20,347 bases of DNA from a virus, in the IMG/VR virus record IMGVR_UViG_3300025168_000887, positions 1 to 20,347 of that record; one strand, given 5' to 3'. Every line of letters begins with the position of its first letter. Position 1 is the first letter of the stretch. The notes beneath the pieces are model-generated. The model saw only the letters and a program-made list of their open reading frames with translations. It was not told the origin of the DNA and ran no database searches. The translations under genes were made by a program, and so were the position numbers. Below, one piece after another: positions 1 to 7,913 of this stretch.

Positions 1-1
1 T

Positions 2-226
2 GCAGAAAATCTGAATAAAGATTCGGGTGAAAACTCCATTGCTGTAAGAAATATTACTAATCACGTTAAGGCTAAAATGAGCAGTAATTCATTACTTCAT
101 GGTGGAATGATACATAGATACCTTAAGTCAATAGGATATGAAACTCCCCCTTATCCACCTAGCAGAAAAGAAGCGATGGGGCTTACACAAAGAGAATGGA
201 AGAATAGATTTTGGGGTAGACCATAA
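2..226 (+). CDS. C-terminal end of an unknown protein (5' truncated)
   Basis: The frame starting at base 2 is open for 74 codons and ends in TAA at 224-226. The gene begins upstream of the window, so neither its start nor its N-terminal part can be seen. The visible part is basic and ends with aromatic and Arg/Pro residues (W-K-N-R-F-W-G-R-P). A proline cluster, P-P-Y-P-P, lies about 20 residues earlier. I do not recognise a family. The stop overlaps the next start (TAATG), so the gene belongs to the same operon as the packaging genes that follow. Its place just upstream of the terminase would suit a small terminase subunit or another packaging factor, but nothing in the sequence shows that. 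Confidence 0.6.
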   Translation, partial: AENLNKDSGENSIAVRNITNHVKAKMSSNSLLHGGMIHRYLKSIGYETPPYPPSRKEAMGLTQREWKNRFWGRP

Positions 227-492
227 TGTATTGGGAAGATGTCTTAAAGAAGAAAAAGAAGAAGGCTAAAGGAAAAAGATTTTCTAAAAAGGTCGGAAAC
301 AAAACTGTCTCTTACGGTCAAGCAGGTAAAGCAAAAGATGGTGGAGATAGAATTAGACCCAATACAAGTAAGGGTGATGCTTACTGTGCAAGGTCAAATA
401 ATATTAAAGGCGATTGGAGAAAAGACCCTAATAGCCCTAATAACTTAAGCCGTAAAAAATGGAAGTGTCACGGCAATAAATCAAGTAGGTGA
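226..492 (+). CDS. Small basic phage-type protein of unknown function
   Basis: 88 residues, starting at an ATG that overlaps the previous stop. The first 25 residues are very Lys-rich. The rest is a compact motif-rich segment containing YGQAGKAKDGG, R-I-R-P-N-T-S-K-G-D, YCARS and, near the end, N-S-P-N-N-L-S-R-K-K-W-K-C. From memory, short proteins with a 'TSKGDxYCARS ... PNSPNNLSRKKWKC' pattern occur in many environmental phages, usually without an assigned function; I am confident of the resemblance but not of a family name. The two cysteines and high positive charge could suit nucleic-acid or metal binding, which is inference. It overlaps the terminase start by 4 bases (GTGA), implying coupled translation with TerL. 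Confidence 0.8.
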   Translation: MYWEDVLKKKKKKAKGKRFSKKVGNKTVSYGQAGKAKDGGDRIRPNTSKGDAYCARSNNIKGDWRKDPNSPNNLSRKKWKCHGNKSSR

Positions 493-1934
493 ATATTCTG
501 GAAATTAATGAATTAGATTTTACTCATAGAATGGACATGGAATTATCTAAACATTCTTTTCCTTACTTCTTTAAAAATGTATTAGGGATGATGTATCCTA
601 AGTATATGGAAGAATGGTTAGAATCAATGGAAACGACAGACAGAACGGTGATTATTTGTTCAAGAGACCACGGGAAATCTGTCTTTATGCACAGTTGGGT
701 AGTATGGAATCTTTTATTTCAAGAACCCCCATTTCAAATGCTATATATTTCATCTAACCAAAAGCAGACAATGGTTCATATGAGAGAAATAGATAGATAT
801 TTTAACATCCCTGCATTGAAACAGTATAAACCTAGCAGGGGTTGGGCTATTGGTAATATTACTTTGACTAATGGTAATTCTGTATTAGAAAGGTCAGTAG
901 GTTCTCAGATTAGAGGGCTTCACCCTCAAGAGATTATTATTGACGACCCTTTGAAAGAGTTTAGTGTAGCAGGTATTAGTAGAGTTACAGATTGGTTCTT
1001 TGGAGACATGATACCAACACTACATCATACTGCTAAATTAAGAATGATTGGAACTCCTTTTACTTATACTGATATATTTTCACAATTAGAAGAGAACCCT
1101 GCATATTTTGTTAGGAAGTATCCTTGTTTTAATTCATTAGAAGAACCACTATGGCCTGAGCGTTGGGACTATGATTCACTTATGCAAAGAAGGGCTGAAA
1201 TTGGGTCATTAAAGTTTACGAGAGAGTATCTATGTATTCCTGTATCTACGGGAACTGCACTATTTGGTATAGAACACTTAGAGAATGCTAAAAATAAAGA
1301 GTATATACTAAAATTAGGCCAAAGAAGAGATAAAGGATACAGATATTGTGTTGGGGTAGACCCTGCTATATCAACCGATGGAGATTATAACGTAATTATG
1401 GTTTTAGAGGTAGATGATAAAGGGAATAAAACAATTGTCCATGTAGATAGAGCCAAAAATGTGAGTTTTAGAGAAAATATAGATAAGTTGCGTATAATAG
1501 GTCAAGTTTTTCAGCCGGATAACATACTTTATGAAACAAATACATTCGCCAAAGCATTTACTCAAGAATTAAGAGCAGTATCAGACTTAAATGTTAGAGA
1601 TTTCGATACAACTAGAAAAAAGAAGCAAGAGATTATACTAAACCTACAAATGAACTTTGAAAACAAGAAAATCAACTTACCTTATGGTGATAATAACAGT
1701 AGAGCAGTAACTAATATGTTAATTGAAGAACTATCTATGTTTTCCATTACTGATAGCGGAAGGTTTGAAGGCGTAGGCGCACACGATGACCTAGTTATGG
1801 CCTTAGCATTGGCTAATAGCGCGGCTCAAACTTCAACGGACTCATTTGTATTATTAGATGATATGGAGATATTTGACAGCCCAATTAAACCTAATTATGG
1901 AATAAATAGAGGAATAATGGGACTTAATTTTTGA
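489..1934 (+). CDS. terL: Terminase large subunit (DNA-packaging ATPase/nuclease)
   Basis: This is the motor that pumps viral DNA into the procapsid through the portal and cuts it. The 481 residues show the two-domain TerL plan. In the N-terminal ATPase, the Walker A-type loop is S-R-D-H-G-K63-S and Walker B is I-I-I-D152-D153-P, followed by a G-T189-P coupling-type motif. The C-terminal RNase H-fold nuclease shows an acidic set consistent with the family: D291 in G-V-D-P, E349 in Y-E-T-N, and D433-D434 in H-D-D-L-V-M-A. The length is typical. The start is GTG, overlapping the preceding stop as GTGA; the first in-frame ATG is at 531 and would remove 14 residues, so the exact start is somewhat uncertain. 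There is no sign of an intein or intron. Confidence 0.95.
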   Translation: MNILEINELDFTHRMDMELSKHSFPYFFKNVLGMMYPKYMEEWLESMETTDRTVIICSRDHGKSVFMHSWVVWNLLFQEPPFQMLYISSNQKQTMVHMREIDRYFNIPALKQYKPSRGWAIGNITLTNGNSVLERSVGSQIRGLHPQEIIIDDPLKEFSVAGISRVTDWFFGDMIPTLHHTAKLRMIGTPFTYTDIFSQLEENPAYFVRKYPCFNSLEEPLWPERWDYDSLMQRRAEIGSLKFTREYLCIPVSTGTALFGIEHLENAKNKEYILKLGQRRDKGYRYCVGVDPAISTDGDYNVIMVLEVDDKGNKTIVHVDRAKNVSFRENIDKLRIIGQVFQPDNILYETNTFAKAFTQELRAVSDLNVRDFDTTRKKKQEIILNLQMNFENKKINLPYGDNNSRAVTNMLIEELSMFSITDSGRFEGVGAHDDLVMALALANSAAQTSTDSFVLLDDMEIFDSPIKPNYGINRGIMGLNF

Positions 1935-1936
1935 AT

Positions 1937-1943
1937 AGGTGAT
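1937..1943 (+). promoter_or_regulatory. Extended Shine-Dalgarno AGGTGAT deciding the start at 1947
   Basis: AGGTGAT pairs with the AUCACCU part of the archaeal 16S rRNA 3' end. It abuts the ATG at 1944 with no gap but lies 3 bases before the ATG at 1947. At 5643 and 13081 the same element sits 4-5 bases before its start, so 1947 is the better start. Confidence 0.6.
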
Positions 1944-1946
1944 ATG

Positions 1947-3245
1947 ATGAGTGAAAGAGCAGAAGCATATCGTAAACTAGCAGATGAAGAAGATAATATA
2001 GAAGAAGTCAAAGAAGAAATGACTAGAATTAAAGAAAACATGGAACAAAAGTGGTTAGAATCTCAACCAATTAGAAGTCATGATGATATTGCTAAAGACT
2101 ATGCTAATTTTGCTAAAATAAATCTTACTGAGGCTAAAAATACACTTTTTGAATATCCTAAGAAGTATGAAATAGAAGGTAAAGACATACCTTCATTAAT
2201 TAAGTCAATGAGAAAATATAGAAGAACTTTAAAGGGTGAAACTAAAATATCATTCACTAAATCCATAGATAATCTGATTGATGATTATGCGGATTACTTA
2301 ACTAAATGTATTCGCAGTATTTATTGGGTAAGAAAGTATGAGACTCCTTTAAGACAGATGAATTATAATGAAGATAAATTAATTAAATTAAACTCTATAA
2401 CTTCTGAAGACCAGAAGAGACAAGTCATTGACGTTTTGTGTAAATATTGGGAAGCAGAACAAGAAAGAAAACATTTGAATTATGGTGAACAATATTGTAA
2501 ATTAACCAAAGAGATGAAAAATCTAAAGAAAAACTTTACGAAATTAATAAAAGAAACCCCTATAAGTATATCACCAAAGGATAGTATAAGGAAGGCAATA
2601 TTAGATTCTGTTTGTAACAACCCTGGAATATCCTCAAGAGAGATACATGATTCATTACCTAGAAACTTATACGATAGAAGTTCACCTCAGATAATAGCAA
2701 AACTTGCAGTAGAACAGAATATTACGAATGTAGATGGGGCGCACTATAAAATAAATGATGATATTAAGAAAAACATTTGGGCTTATACAGCCGCATTCAT
2801 AGATTCAGACGGATATATTACAATGGATAAAAACCATAACCCAAGAGTAGGATTAGTAGCGACAGGTAATAGAGGCAAGGCGTTTATGTTAGAGATGCAC
2901 AAATCATTAGGTATGGGTAGATTACACCTAGACCAGAAATCTCCACAAGATACTAGGTTAATTAATAGACTTAACTTTTATTCTGGAGGAGACATTAAGA
3001 AACTATTAACCAAGTGTTTACCTCATTTTAAACTAAAAAGAAATAATGCTAATACATTATTAGAGTTAATTAAAATAAAGAAAGAAAATAAAAAAGAAGA
3101 TTGGTATAAGGGTAGAAAGGATGAATTATTTAAGTTAATGAAATATTATAATCATAGCGATAATACTAGGTTTGATTGGAACGCATGGGATATTGATATT
3201 GATGGTATATCTAAACTAGAAGGAAATAGTAAAATGGAGTTCTAA
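1947..3245 (+). CDS. Helical/winged-helix protein fused to a LAGLIDADG homing-endonuclease domain
   Basis: 432 residues from the ATG favoured by the ribosome-binding site; a second ATG three bases earlier is possible. Residues 1-205 are charged and mostly helical, with no family I recognise. Residues about 213-268 look like a winged helix-turn-helix (R-K-A-I-L-D-S-V, then P-G-I-S-S-R-E-I-H), which would bind DNA. Residues about 278-400 resemble a single-motif LAGLIDADG endonuclease. The helix is A-A-F-I-D-S-D288-G-Y-I, where D288 would be the metal-binding catalytic acid, and the domain continues with G-M-G-R-L and a downstream Lys-rich helix. Only one such motif is present, so an active enzyme would have to dimerise. 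The gene sits between terminase and portal as an ordinary operon member, not inside an intron or intein. It may be a packaging or DNA-recognition protein that captured the fold, or an active homing enzyme. Confidence 0.75.
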   Translation: MSERAEAYRKLADEEDNIEEVKEEMTRIKENMEQKWLESQPIRSHDDIAKDYANFAKINLTEAKNTLFEYPKKYEIEGKDIPSLIKSMRKYRRTLKGETKISFTKSIDNLIDDYADYLTKCIRSIYWVRKYETPLRQMNYNEDKLIKLNSITSEDQKRQVIDVLCKYWEAEQERKHLNYGEQYCKLTKEMKNLKKNFTKLIKETPISISPKDSIRKAILDSVCNNPGISSREIHDSLPRNLYDRSSPQIIAKLAVEQNITNVDGAHYKINDDIKKNIWAYTAAFIDSDGYITMDKNHNPRVGLVATGNRGKAFMLEMHKSLGMGRLHLDQKSPQDTRLINRLNFYSGGDIKKLLTKCLPHFKLKRNNANTLLELIKIKKENKKEDWYKGRKDELFKLMKYYNHSDNTRFDWNAWDIDIDGISKLEGNSKMEF

Positions 3246-3247
3246 AT

Positions 3248-4909
3248 ATGGTAGAAGAGAAAAGAAGATTTAGTATAACTAATCTTTTCAGAAGAAGGAC
3301 TCCAACCCCTAAAGACCCTAGAGCATTTAATCCAGGTATTCAAGAGAAAGCCACAGACTATATGATTACCACACCTGTAATCTATCATGTGGCGCAACAG
3401 TCTGTTATTGTTAGAACATGCACTACTCAATTAAAAAATGAAATATTTAGAAGAGGATATAAGTGGGAAGAAAAGTTTGCATACAAGTGTCGAGACTGTA
3501 GACATGAGCATGATGAACCCGTAGAAAAATGTTCAGAATGTGGTTCTGTAAGTTTGGCTAAACCTAATAAAAAACAATTAGAGTATGCAAAAGAATATTT
3601 AGGTGGGTATGTAAATAATTCAGACCAAATGTTCATAGATATATTAAAAGAATTAGAAGATGATTTGAATATTATGGATGATGCTTATATTGTTTTAAAG
3701 AAAGAATATTATTTAGATAATACTGGAAAAATTAGAATGCATAAAATTAAAGAAATGTATAGAGGAGACCCCGTAACTATGGCTATTTATAGTGATGAAA
3801 ACGGTGAAAAGGGTAATCATGGATTTACCTGTTTAAATCATAGAGAGCAAATAATAGAAGACCCTACGGCAATGTGTGATGAATGTGGTTCACCAATGCA
3901 CCCTGTATATTATGTGAATAGATGTAATGGTGAAGAACAACATTTCATCGAAGGTGAAGTGTTGCATTTTAGTAAATACAATCCAAGTAGATTGTATGGC
4001 TTGTCTCCTGTTTTGACTTTATGGAATCATATCACTACTTTATTGGCTATGGAAAATTATGTCAATTCGTCTTACTCAAAACAAAGAATGCCTAGAGGAT
4101 TGCTTGCTGTTCAAACTAGAAACATTGATTCAATGAAATCATTTTGGAGAGGAGTCAAAGAGAAGATGGAACAAGACCCACACTTTATTCCTGTAATGGG
4201 AATAGAAGCAGAAAATGGTAAAGGTTCTATTGAATGGATTAAGTTTATGGACAGTCTAAAAGAGATGGATTATATATCTGTTAAAGATGATTTAAGAGAT
4301 AGGGTATCTGGGTTTTATGGTGTAAGTAAAGTGTTTATGTCTGATAATTCTGCAAGTGGCGGATTGAATAACGAAGGTATGCAAATACTTGTTACTAATC
4401 GTGCTGTAGAAATGGCTCAAACTATATGGAATAACTATGTGTTTCCTTTTATCATCAAAGAGTTTGGTATAACTGATTGGGAACTTAAACTACCACCATC
4501 AGAAGAAGAAGATGAAATCGCTAGACTTAGACTTAGAGAAATGGAAGTAAATATAGCAGGTTCAATTAAAAACTTAGGTTTTGAAGTCGCTATGGATGAT
4601 AAAGGTAGGTTCAAATATTCTAAAGAAAAACCAGAAATTAAAGGTGGCGAAAAAGGTAAAGGTGGAGAGTTTGAAGTAGACCCTTATGCCGGTACTGATA
4701 TAGATGCTAGTCAATTAGGACAAATGATGGAAGCAGGTAACAAACCTTCTATGGCTGAAGCAGGTCAAGCAGAAAAGGTTAAATCTGAACCACCTAAAAC
4801 AAGAAATAAACCTTCTATGGAAACAGGGCCAGATAAAAGATTTACTGGCCTACCTAAAGAAGCAGGTAATCAGAACGTAGATTCAAGAACAGAAAGGAGA
4901 GTGCCATGA
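3248..4909 (+). CDS. Portal protein with two zinc-ribbon-like insertions
   Basis: Portal subunits form the dodecameric ring at one head vertex through which DNA enters and leaves. Evidence is position directly after the packaging genes, a 553-residue length, and a portal-like core: a segment with F-S-K-Y-N-P-S-R-L-Y-G-L-S-P, a long helix region (W-N-H-I-T-T-L-L-A-M-E-N-Y), then V-S-G-F-Y-G-V-S-K-V-F and G-L-N-N-E-G. Two putative metal-binding knuckles interrupt the N-terminal half: C81-x2-C84 with C95-x2-C98, and C195-x2-H198 with C210-x2-C213. Most portals I know lack such ribbons. The last 90 residues are Gly/Lys/Pro-rich and probably disordered, with N-K-P-S-M occurring twice. GGAG lies upstream of the ATG. 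The stop overlaps the next start as ATGA. Confidence 0.85.
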   Translation: MVEEKRRFSITNLFRRRTPTPKDPRAFNPGIQEKATDYMITTPVIYHVAQQSVIVRTCTTQLKNEIFRRGYKWEEKFAYKCRDCRHEHDEPVEKCSECGSVSLAKPNKKQLEYAKEYLGGYVNNSDQMFIDILKELEDDLNIMDDAYIVLKKEYYLDNTGKIRMHKIKEMYRGDPVTMAIYSDENGEKGNHGFTCLNHREQIIEDPTAMCDECGSPMHPVYYVNRCNGEEQHFIEGEVLHFSKYNPSRLYGLSPVLTLWNHITTLLAMENYVNSSYSKQRMPRGLLAVQTRNIDSMKSFWRGVKEKMEQDPHFIPVMGIEAENGKGSIEWIKFMDSLKEMDYISVKDDLRDRVSGFYGVSKVFMSDNSASGGLNNEGMQILVTNRAVEMAQTIWNNYVFPFIIKEFGITDWELKLPPSEEEDEIARLRLREMEVNIAGSIKNLGFEVAMDDKGRFKYSKEKPEIKGGEKGKGGEFEVDPYAGTDIDASQLGQMMEAGNKPSMAEAGQAEKVKSEPPKTRNKPSMETGPDKRFTGLPKEAGNQNVDSRTERRVP

Positions 4910-5424
4910 TGTGGGAAAAAATATTGAAGGTTAATCCACGTAACCCACATGGCATACATGTAACTAAAATGTATATGTTTTTAAAAAGATATTTTGCAGA
5001 TACACATACTGAGCAATTCCAAAAGTCATATATTTTATGGCATCAGTTTGATTATCCCTCCGATAGAGATAGAGTGTATGAAGCGATTACAAATATAATA
5101 GACGGGACGTATACATGGACTCCACATGGTATCGGTTCTACGGATATAGCAATACCTGGAATCAGGATAAATCATTTTAATGTAGGTGACGATGAAGTTA
5201 ATATAGAGTTTAATGACGCTGAACATATTAAAGGTAGAGATGAACATATTGATAACTCTGTTGAAAGTAATCTACATTTGCATAGATACCCTCGCTATTA
5301 CAAAGGCAGGGATGCACCGCATGATTTTAAACTACAAAGAGGGTGGGAAATACTTGAGCGCATAATTAAAAAAACTAACAACTCAAACTATGAAAGAAGT
5401 AAACGCCTTTATAGGAGATATTAA
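4906..5424 (+). CDS. Hypothetical protein downstream of portal
   Basis: 172 residues. The start at 4906 overlaps the portal stop (ATGA) and has AAGGAG 6 bases upstream; a second ATG follows at once. The protein is rich in His and aromatic residues. Its middle is predicted to be beta-rich (S-T-D-I-A-I-P-G-I-R-I-N), and a His-rich stretch follows (H-I-D-N-S-V-E-S-N-L-H-L-H-R). There are no cysteines, signal peptide or membrane segments. I do not recognise the family. Its position and tight coupling to portal suggest a virion or head-assembly role, perhaps translated in step with portal. This is context only. Confidence 0.8.
   Translation: MMWEKILKVNPRNPHGIHVTKMYMFLKRYFADTHTEQFQKSYILWHQFDYPSDRDRVYEAITNIIDGTYTWTPHGIGSTDIAIPGIRINHFNVGDDEVNIEFNDAEHIKGRDEHIDNSVESNLHLHRYPRYYKGRDAPHDFKLQRGWEILERIIKKTNNSNYERSKRLYRRY
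5413..5419 (+). promoter_or_regulatory. Shine-Dalgarno AGGAGAT deciding the start at 5426
   Basis: AGGAGAT lies 6 bases before the ATG at 5426. An in-frame ATG at 5390, inside the previous gene, has no comparable site, so the shorter product is preferred. Confidence 0.6.
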
Positions 5425-5425
5425 G

Positions 5426-5644
5426 ATGACAGAAAAAACAACAAGACAGTTAAGAGAAGAATTAACTAAAAAAAGAAATGAAGAAAGAAACTCTGTTGAA
5501 AAACTAGAGAATAAGAACTTTGACTTTATTGGGGTAGACCCTGAAGCAAAGAGTGTAACAAGACCAGATAGCGCAGAAGTGCCTGATTATATTGGTAAAC
5601 CAAAAAAGAAGAGAAGTAATAAGATGGGAAGTTTACCCTTTTAG
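5426..5644 (+). CDS. Small charged hypothetical protein
   Basis: 72 residues from the ATG with a good AGGAGAT site, one base after the previous stop. An alternative in-frame ATG at 5390 would add 12 residues but overlaps the upstream gene and lacks a ribosome-binding site. The N-terminal half is a highly charged helix (T-R-Q-L-R-E-E-L-T-K-K-R-N-E-E-R). The middle is F-D-F-I-G-V-D-P-E-A and the end is a basic Lys/Arg cluster. No family is recognised. Its size and charge could suit a head-assembly chaperone or a minor scaffold, which is only a suggestion from position. Confidence 0.75.
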   Translation: MTEKTTRQLREELTKKRNEERNSVEKLENKNFDFIGVDPEAKSVTRPDSAEVPDYIGKPKKKRSNKMGSLPF

Positions 5645-5649
5645 GTGAT
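5643..5649 (+). promoter_or_regulatory. Extended Shine-Dalgarno AGGTGAT
   Basis: It lies 4 bases before the ATG at 5654 and overlaps the stop of the upstream gene (TTTTAGGTGAT). It pairs with the archaeal 16S rRNA 3' end beyond the usual core. Confidence 0.55.
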
Positions 5650-5653
5650 ATAA

Positions 5654-7120
5654 ATGTCGTTTTTAGATGGTTTTTTAATAAGAGATAGTAATATCTTAAA
5701 ATCTACTTCTGTTGAAGATAAGATTTTTGATAGACTTGAACGTAACCAATCTATTATTAGACCATATACCACAGCACAAGTTAGAGAGTTTTTCAGTGAA
5801 GCAAAGCCTAAAGTTCAAGGTAGAGTGATGTTAGATTTAAAAGAACATACTTTAGATGAAGATAATACATATGGGTTTGATAAGGAGACACTAATTGGAA
5901 CTAGCCGTAGAAATAAAAAAGGTAATGCAACTAATTCAGTAATTATGTCATCTCTTTGGCAAATAAAACCAAACATCCCAGAAGATTTATTTAGAAAACT
6001 ACAATCTCTTTTTGATGAAGAAGATGTTGCTGAAAAAGAAATAAGAAGAAATCTAACTCCTAATGAAAGTACTCTATTGACTTTAATAAAAAGAGTAGAA
6101 GAAGGAAGTAAAATATCTGTTTCTTTACAAAACTCATTATATGATAAAAAAATATTAACTACTAAACAATTACTAATATTTGAACGCATGGCTACTACTG
6201 GACTTAGACTAATGCACCCTGATATATATAATAAATTAATTGAGCAGAAAGAGGATGGCACATATAAAAAGACTGATTTATATGAAAAGGTAATGAAAAG
6301 AATAGAAATACTTAGTGGTAATCAAAGGCCTGATAGAAAGGCATTAATTAGAGAATATAAATTAATATCTGATGGAAAGAAAAACTCATTGGAGAACCTA
6401 ATCAAATTAATTAATCAAGATAGGTATAGATTTCAAGGTGCAAAAAGCAGTTCGGATATAAATTATTTATCAGAAAGTATTTCAGATATGATTGATACTT
6501 GGGATGAAATAATGATTGATTTTAAAGATACATTTGAAGAATATGATGAGGCTAATGATAAAACGAACAAGATAAGTGAATGGAGTAGTAAAGGCATGGA
6601 AAGTAAAATAGATGTTTCATGGAATACACTTTCTGCTAGTGAAAGAGAAGATATTAGCAGAGAAAAATTAGCAGGTCAAGAATACAAGAAAACTGTTAAA
6701 AAGATAGAAAGCGACTACAAAAGATTAAGGTCTATGTTTATCGCTTACAATAAACTTGCAGAGATGTTATCAGATAAACAATTAAATATTCAAGTTGATA
6801 CTACTAGAGAAGAAAGAATTAAAGAAGACTATAAACAAATTAAAGAAACAATACAACACTATAATAAATATACAGGTCAAATCAACCAAGATAAGAAAAA
6901 CGAAAAACAGAAGTTAGAGAACCTTAAAAATAGAGAAAGGGCGGCTGAAGAAAGAATGGATGCTGAAAGAGCAAAAGGTAATTTAACACAAGAAGAAAAT
7001 GAAAGTGAAACGGCTAGTATTAGAAAGCCTGATAAGGAAGTTCCTTTGAGCGTCAATTCAGACATAGAATCACTTAGGGCTAGAGTTAAAGCACTTCAAG
7101 AAAAGAGGGATAAAAAATGA
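5654..7120 (+). CDS. Long helical, coiled-coil-rich hypothetical protein
   Basis: 488 residues, strongly charged (Lys, Glu, Asp, Arg) and low in Cys and Trp. Residues 1-150 contain a mixed region with R-P-Y-T-T-A-Q-V-R-E-F-F and L-W-Q-I-K-P-N-I-P. From about residue 200 onward the protein is almost entirely predicted helix. Long coiled-coil-like stretches of charged residues lie toward the C terminus (E-R-I-K-E-D-Y-K-Q-I-K-E, then R-E-R-A-A-E-E-R-M-D-A-E-R). There are no membrane segments and no enzyme motif that I can see. It lies between portal and the capsid genes, where phages often keep minor head or scaffold-like proteins, so it may be an internal head protein or assembly factor. AGGTGAT precedes the start. 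The stop overlaps the next start (ATGA). Confidence 0.8.
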   Translation: MSFLDGFLIRDSNILKSTSVEDKIFDRLERNQSIIRPYTTAQVREFFSEAKPKVQGRVMLDLKEHTLDEDNTYGFDKETLIGTSRRNKKGNATNSVIMSSLWQIKPNIPEDLFRKLQSLFDEEDVAEKEIRRNLTPNESTLLTLIKRVEEGSKISVSLQNSLYDKKILTTKQLLIFERMATTGLRLMHPDIYNKLIEQKEDGTYKKTDLYEKVMKRIEILSGNQRPDRKALIREYKLISDGKKNSLENLIKLINQDRYRFQGAKSSSDINYLSESISDMIDTWDEIMIDFKDTFEEYDEANDKTNKISEWSSKGMESKIDVSWNTLSASEREDISREKLAGQEYKKTVKKIESDYKRLRSMFIAYNKLAEMLSDKQLNIQVDTTREERIKEDYKQIKETIQHYNKYTGQINQDKKNEKQKLENLKNRERAAEERMDAERAKGNLTQEENESETASIRKPDKEVPLSVNSDIESLRARVKALQEKRDKK

Positions 7121-7461
7121 CATGGATAGAAATACTTAGTAAATCTAATAGTCCAATGCTTGATAAAGCAGACCCTAAACAGAAAAAGAAGATTAAAAAA
7201 GTATTACAGTCAGTCCAACCATCTGAATATATGGGACAAGATTTTACTAAATTAGGAGATTTATTAGATGAATTAAATAATTTACCAATGAATAAGTCTA
7301 AACCTATGCAAAAGAAAATGGAGTCTATGGCCGAAAGAAATACAGATTTGGTAGCAAGGGCGGCTGAATTAAGAAAAGATTATGAGATTCTATACCGTCA
7401 ATTAAGAGGAATGGTATATCCAAAAAGCAAAGGCGACTTAGGAGAGGAAAAAGATGAGTGA
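7117..7461 (+). CDS. Small helical hypothetical protein
   Basis: 114 residues, basic and mostly helical, starting within the previous stop (ATGA) with GAGGG upstream. It begins M-T-W-I-E-I-L and includes a Lys cluster (K-Q-K-K-K-I-K-K) near residue 25. It ends with a helix containing R-A-A-E-L-R-K-D-Y-E-I-L. No known family, cysteines or membrane segments. The three small proteins between 7117 and 7911 have the size and charge of accessory head-assembly proteins. The stop lies 8 bases inside the next gene. Confidence 0.75.
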   Translation: MTWIEILSKSNSPMLDKADPKQKKKIKKVLQSVQPSEYMGQDFTKLGDLLDELNNLPMNKSKPMQKKMESMAERNTDLVARAAELRKDYEILYRQLRGMVYPKSKGDLGEEKDE

Positions 7462-7696
7462 AGAAAATAATGAAATGTTAATGTTGTTAAAAACATTAGT
7501 AGATAAAGTAAATAAATTAGAGAATGCAGTTTATGATAAAGATAATATTCTGATGAAATCAGGATTTGTAGTAGTAAATACACCTACTCCATCTATTGAT
7601 AATTCTAATGCAAGCGGTAGCGAAGTAGATAGGATAGCAAAGATGGATTGGGAAGATATTGGTAAAATGGTATCTAAATTAGAAGGTGGTTATTAA
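7454..7696 (+). CDS. Small protein sharing a C-terminal tail with the protease/scaffold
   Basis: 80 residues with GGAGAGG upstream of the ATG, overlapping the previous gene by 8 bases. Residues 1-30 form a probable coiled coil (E-M-L-M-L-L-K-T-L-V-D-K-V-N-K-L-E-N). A Ser/Thr/Asn-rich linker follows, then a C-terminal segment I-A-K-M-D-W-E-D-I-G-K-M with a final E-G-G-Y. The last 20 residues line up without gaps with the last 20 of the prohead protease/scaffold (V-A-D-M-S-W-G-E-V and a final E-G-G-N). In phage scaffolds the C-terminal helix often binds the capsid protein, so this could be a second capsid-binding assembly factor. That role is inference, and part of the shared Glu-Gly-Gly may come from the ribosome-binding site encoded there. 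Confidence 0.75.
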   Translation: MSEENNEMLMLLKTLVDKVNKLENAVYDKDNILMKSGFVVVNTPTPSIDNSNASGSEVDRIAKMDWEDIGKMVSKLEGGY

Positions 7697-7911
7697 TGCC
7701 AGAAAAAGTAACAAAAGATGAAAAGATAGCAGAATTGCTAAAGAAGGCCGCAGAAAAAGCAATTGAAATACTTGGTAATGAACCTTATTTAGATAAAAAA
7801 GATTTGATAGGTGAAGAAGTTAAATTGAGTAAACCTAAAGCAACAAAGGTTCCTGATGCTAAAGGTAGTGATGAAGAAAAGACTAAGATTAGAGATGAAA
7901 TAGAGGGATAG
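7696..7911 (+). CDS. Small charged hypothetical protein
   Basis: 71 residues, starting at an ATG that overlaps the previous stop (TAATG), with GAAGGTGG upstream. The N-terminal half is a probable helix (K-I-A-E-L-L-K-K-A-A-E-K-A-I-E-I-L). The C-terminal half is Lys/Asp/Glu-rich and probably disordered. No family, metal-binding or membrane features are visible. Its stop is only two bases before the DNA ligase start, so the two are likely translated together. Confidence 0.7.
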   Translation: MPEKVTKDEKIAELLKKAAEKAIEILGNEPYLDKKDLIGEEVKLSKPKATKVPDAKGSDEEKTKIRDEIEG

Positions 7912-7913
7912 AA

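Noticed and set aside
489-4909. Intein or intron associated with the LAGLIDADG-type domain
   Set aside because: Terminase and portal read as continuous proteins of normal length with their motifs intact, and the domain sits in its own gene.
211-5543. TTGGGGTAGACC at 211, with a longer match TTGGGGTAGACCCTG at 1351 and 5529
   Set aside because: Two copies encode G-V-D-P in coding frames and the third is in another frame. Short words repeat this often by chance in 20 kb of biased composition, so I do not call it a regulatory repeat.
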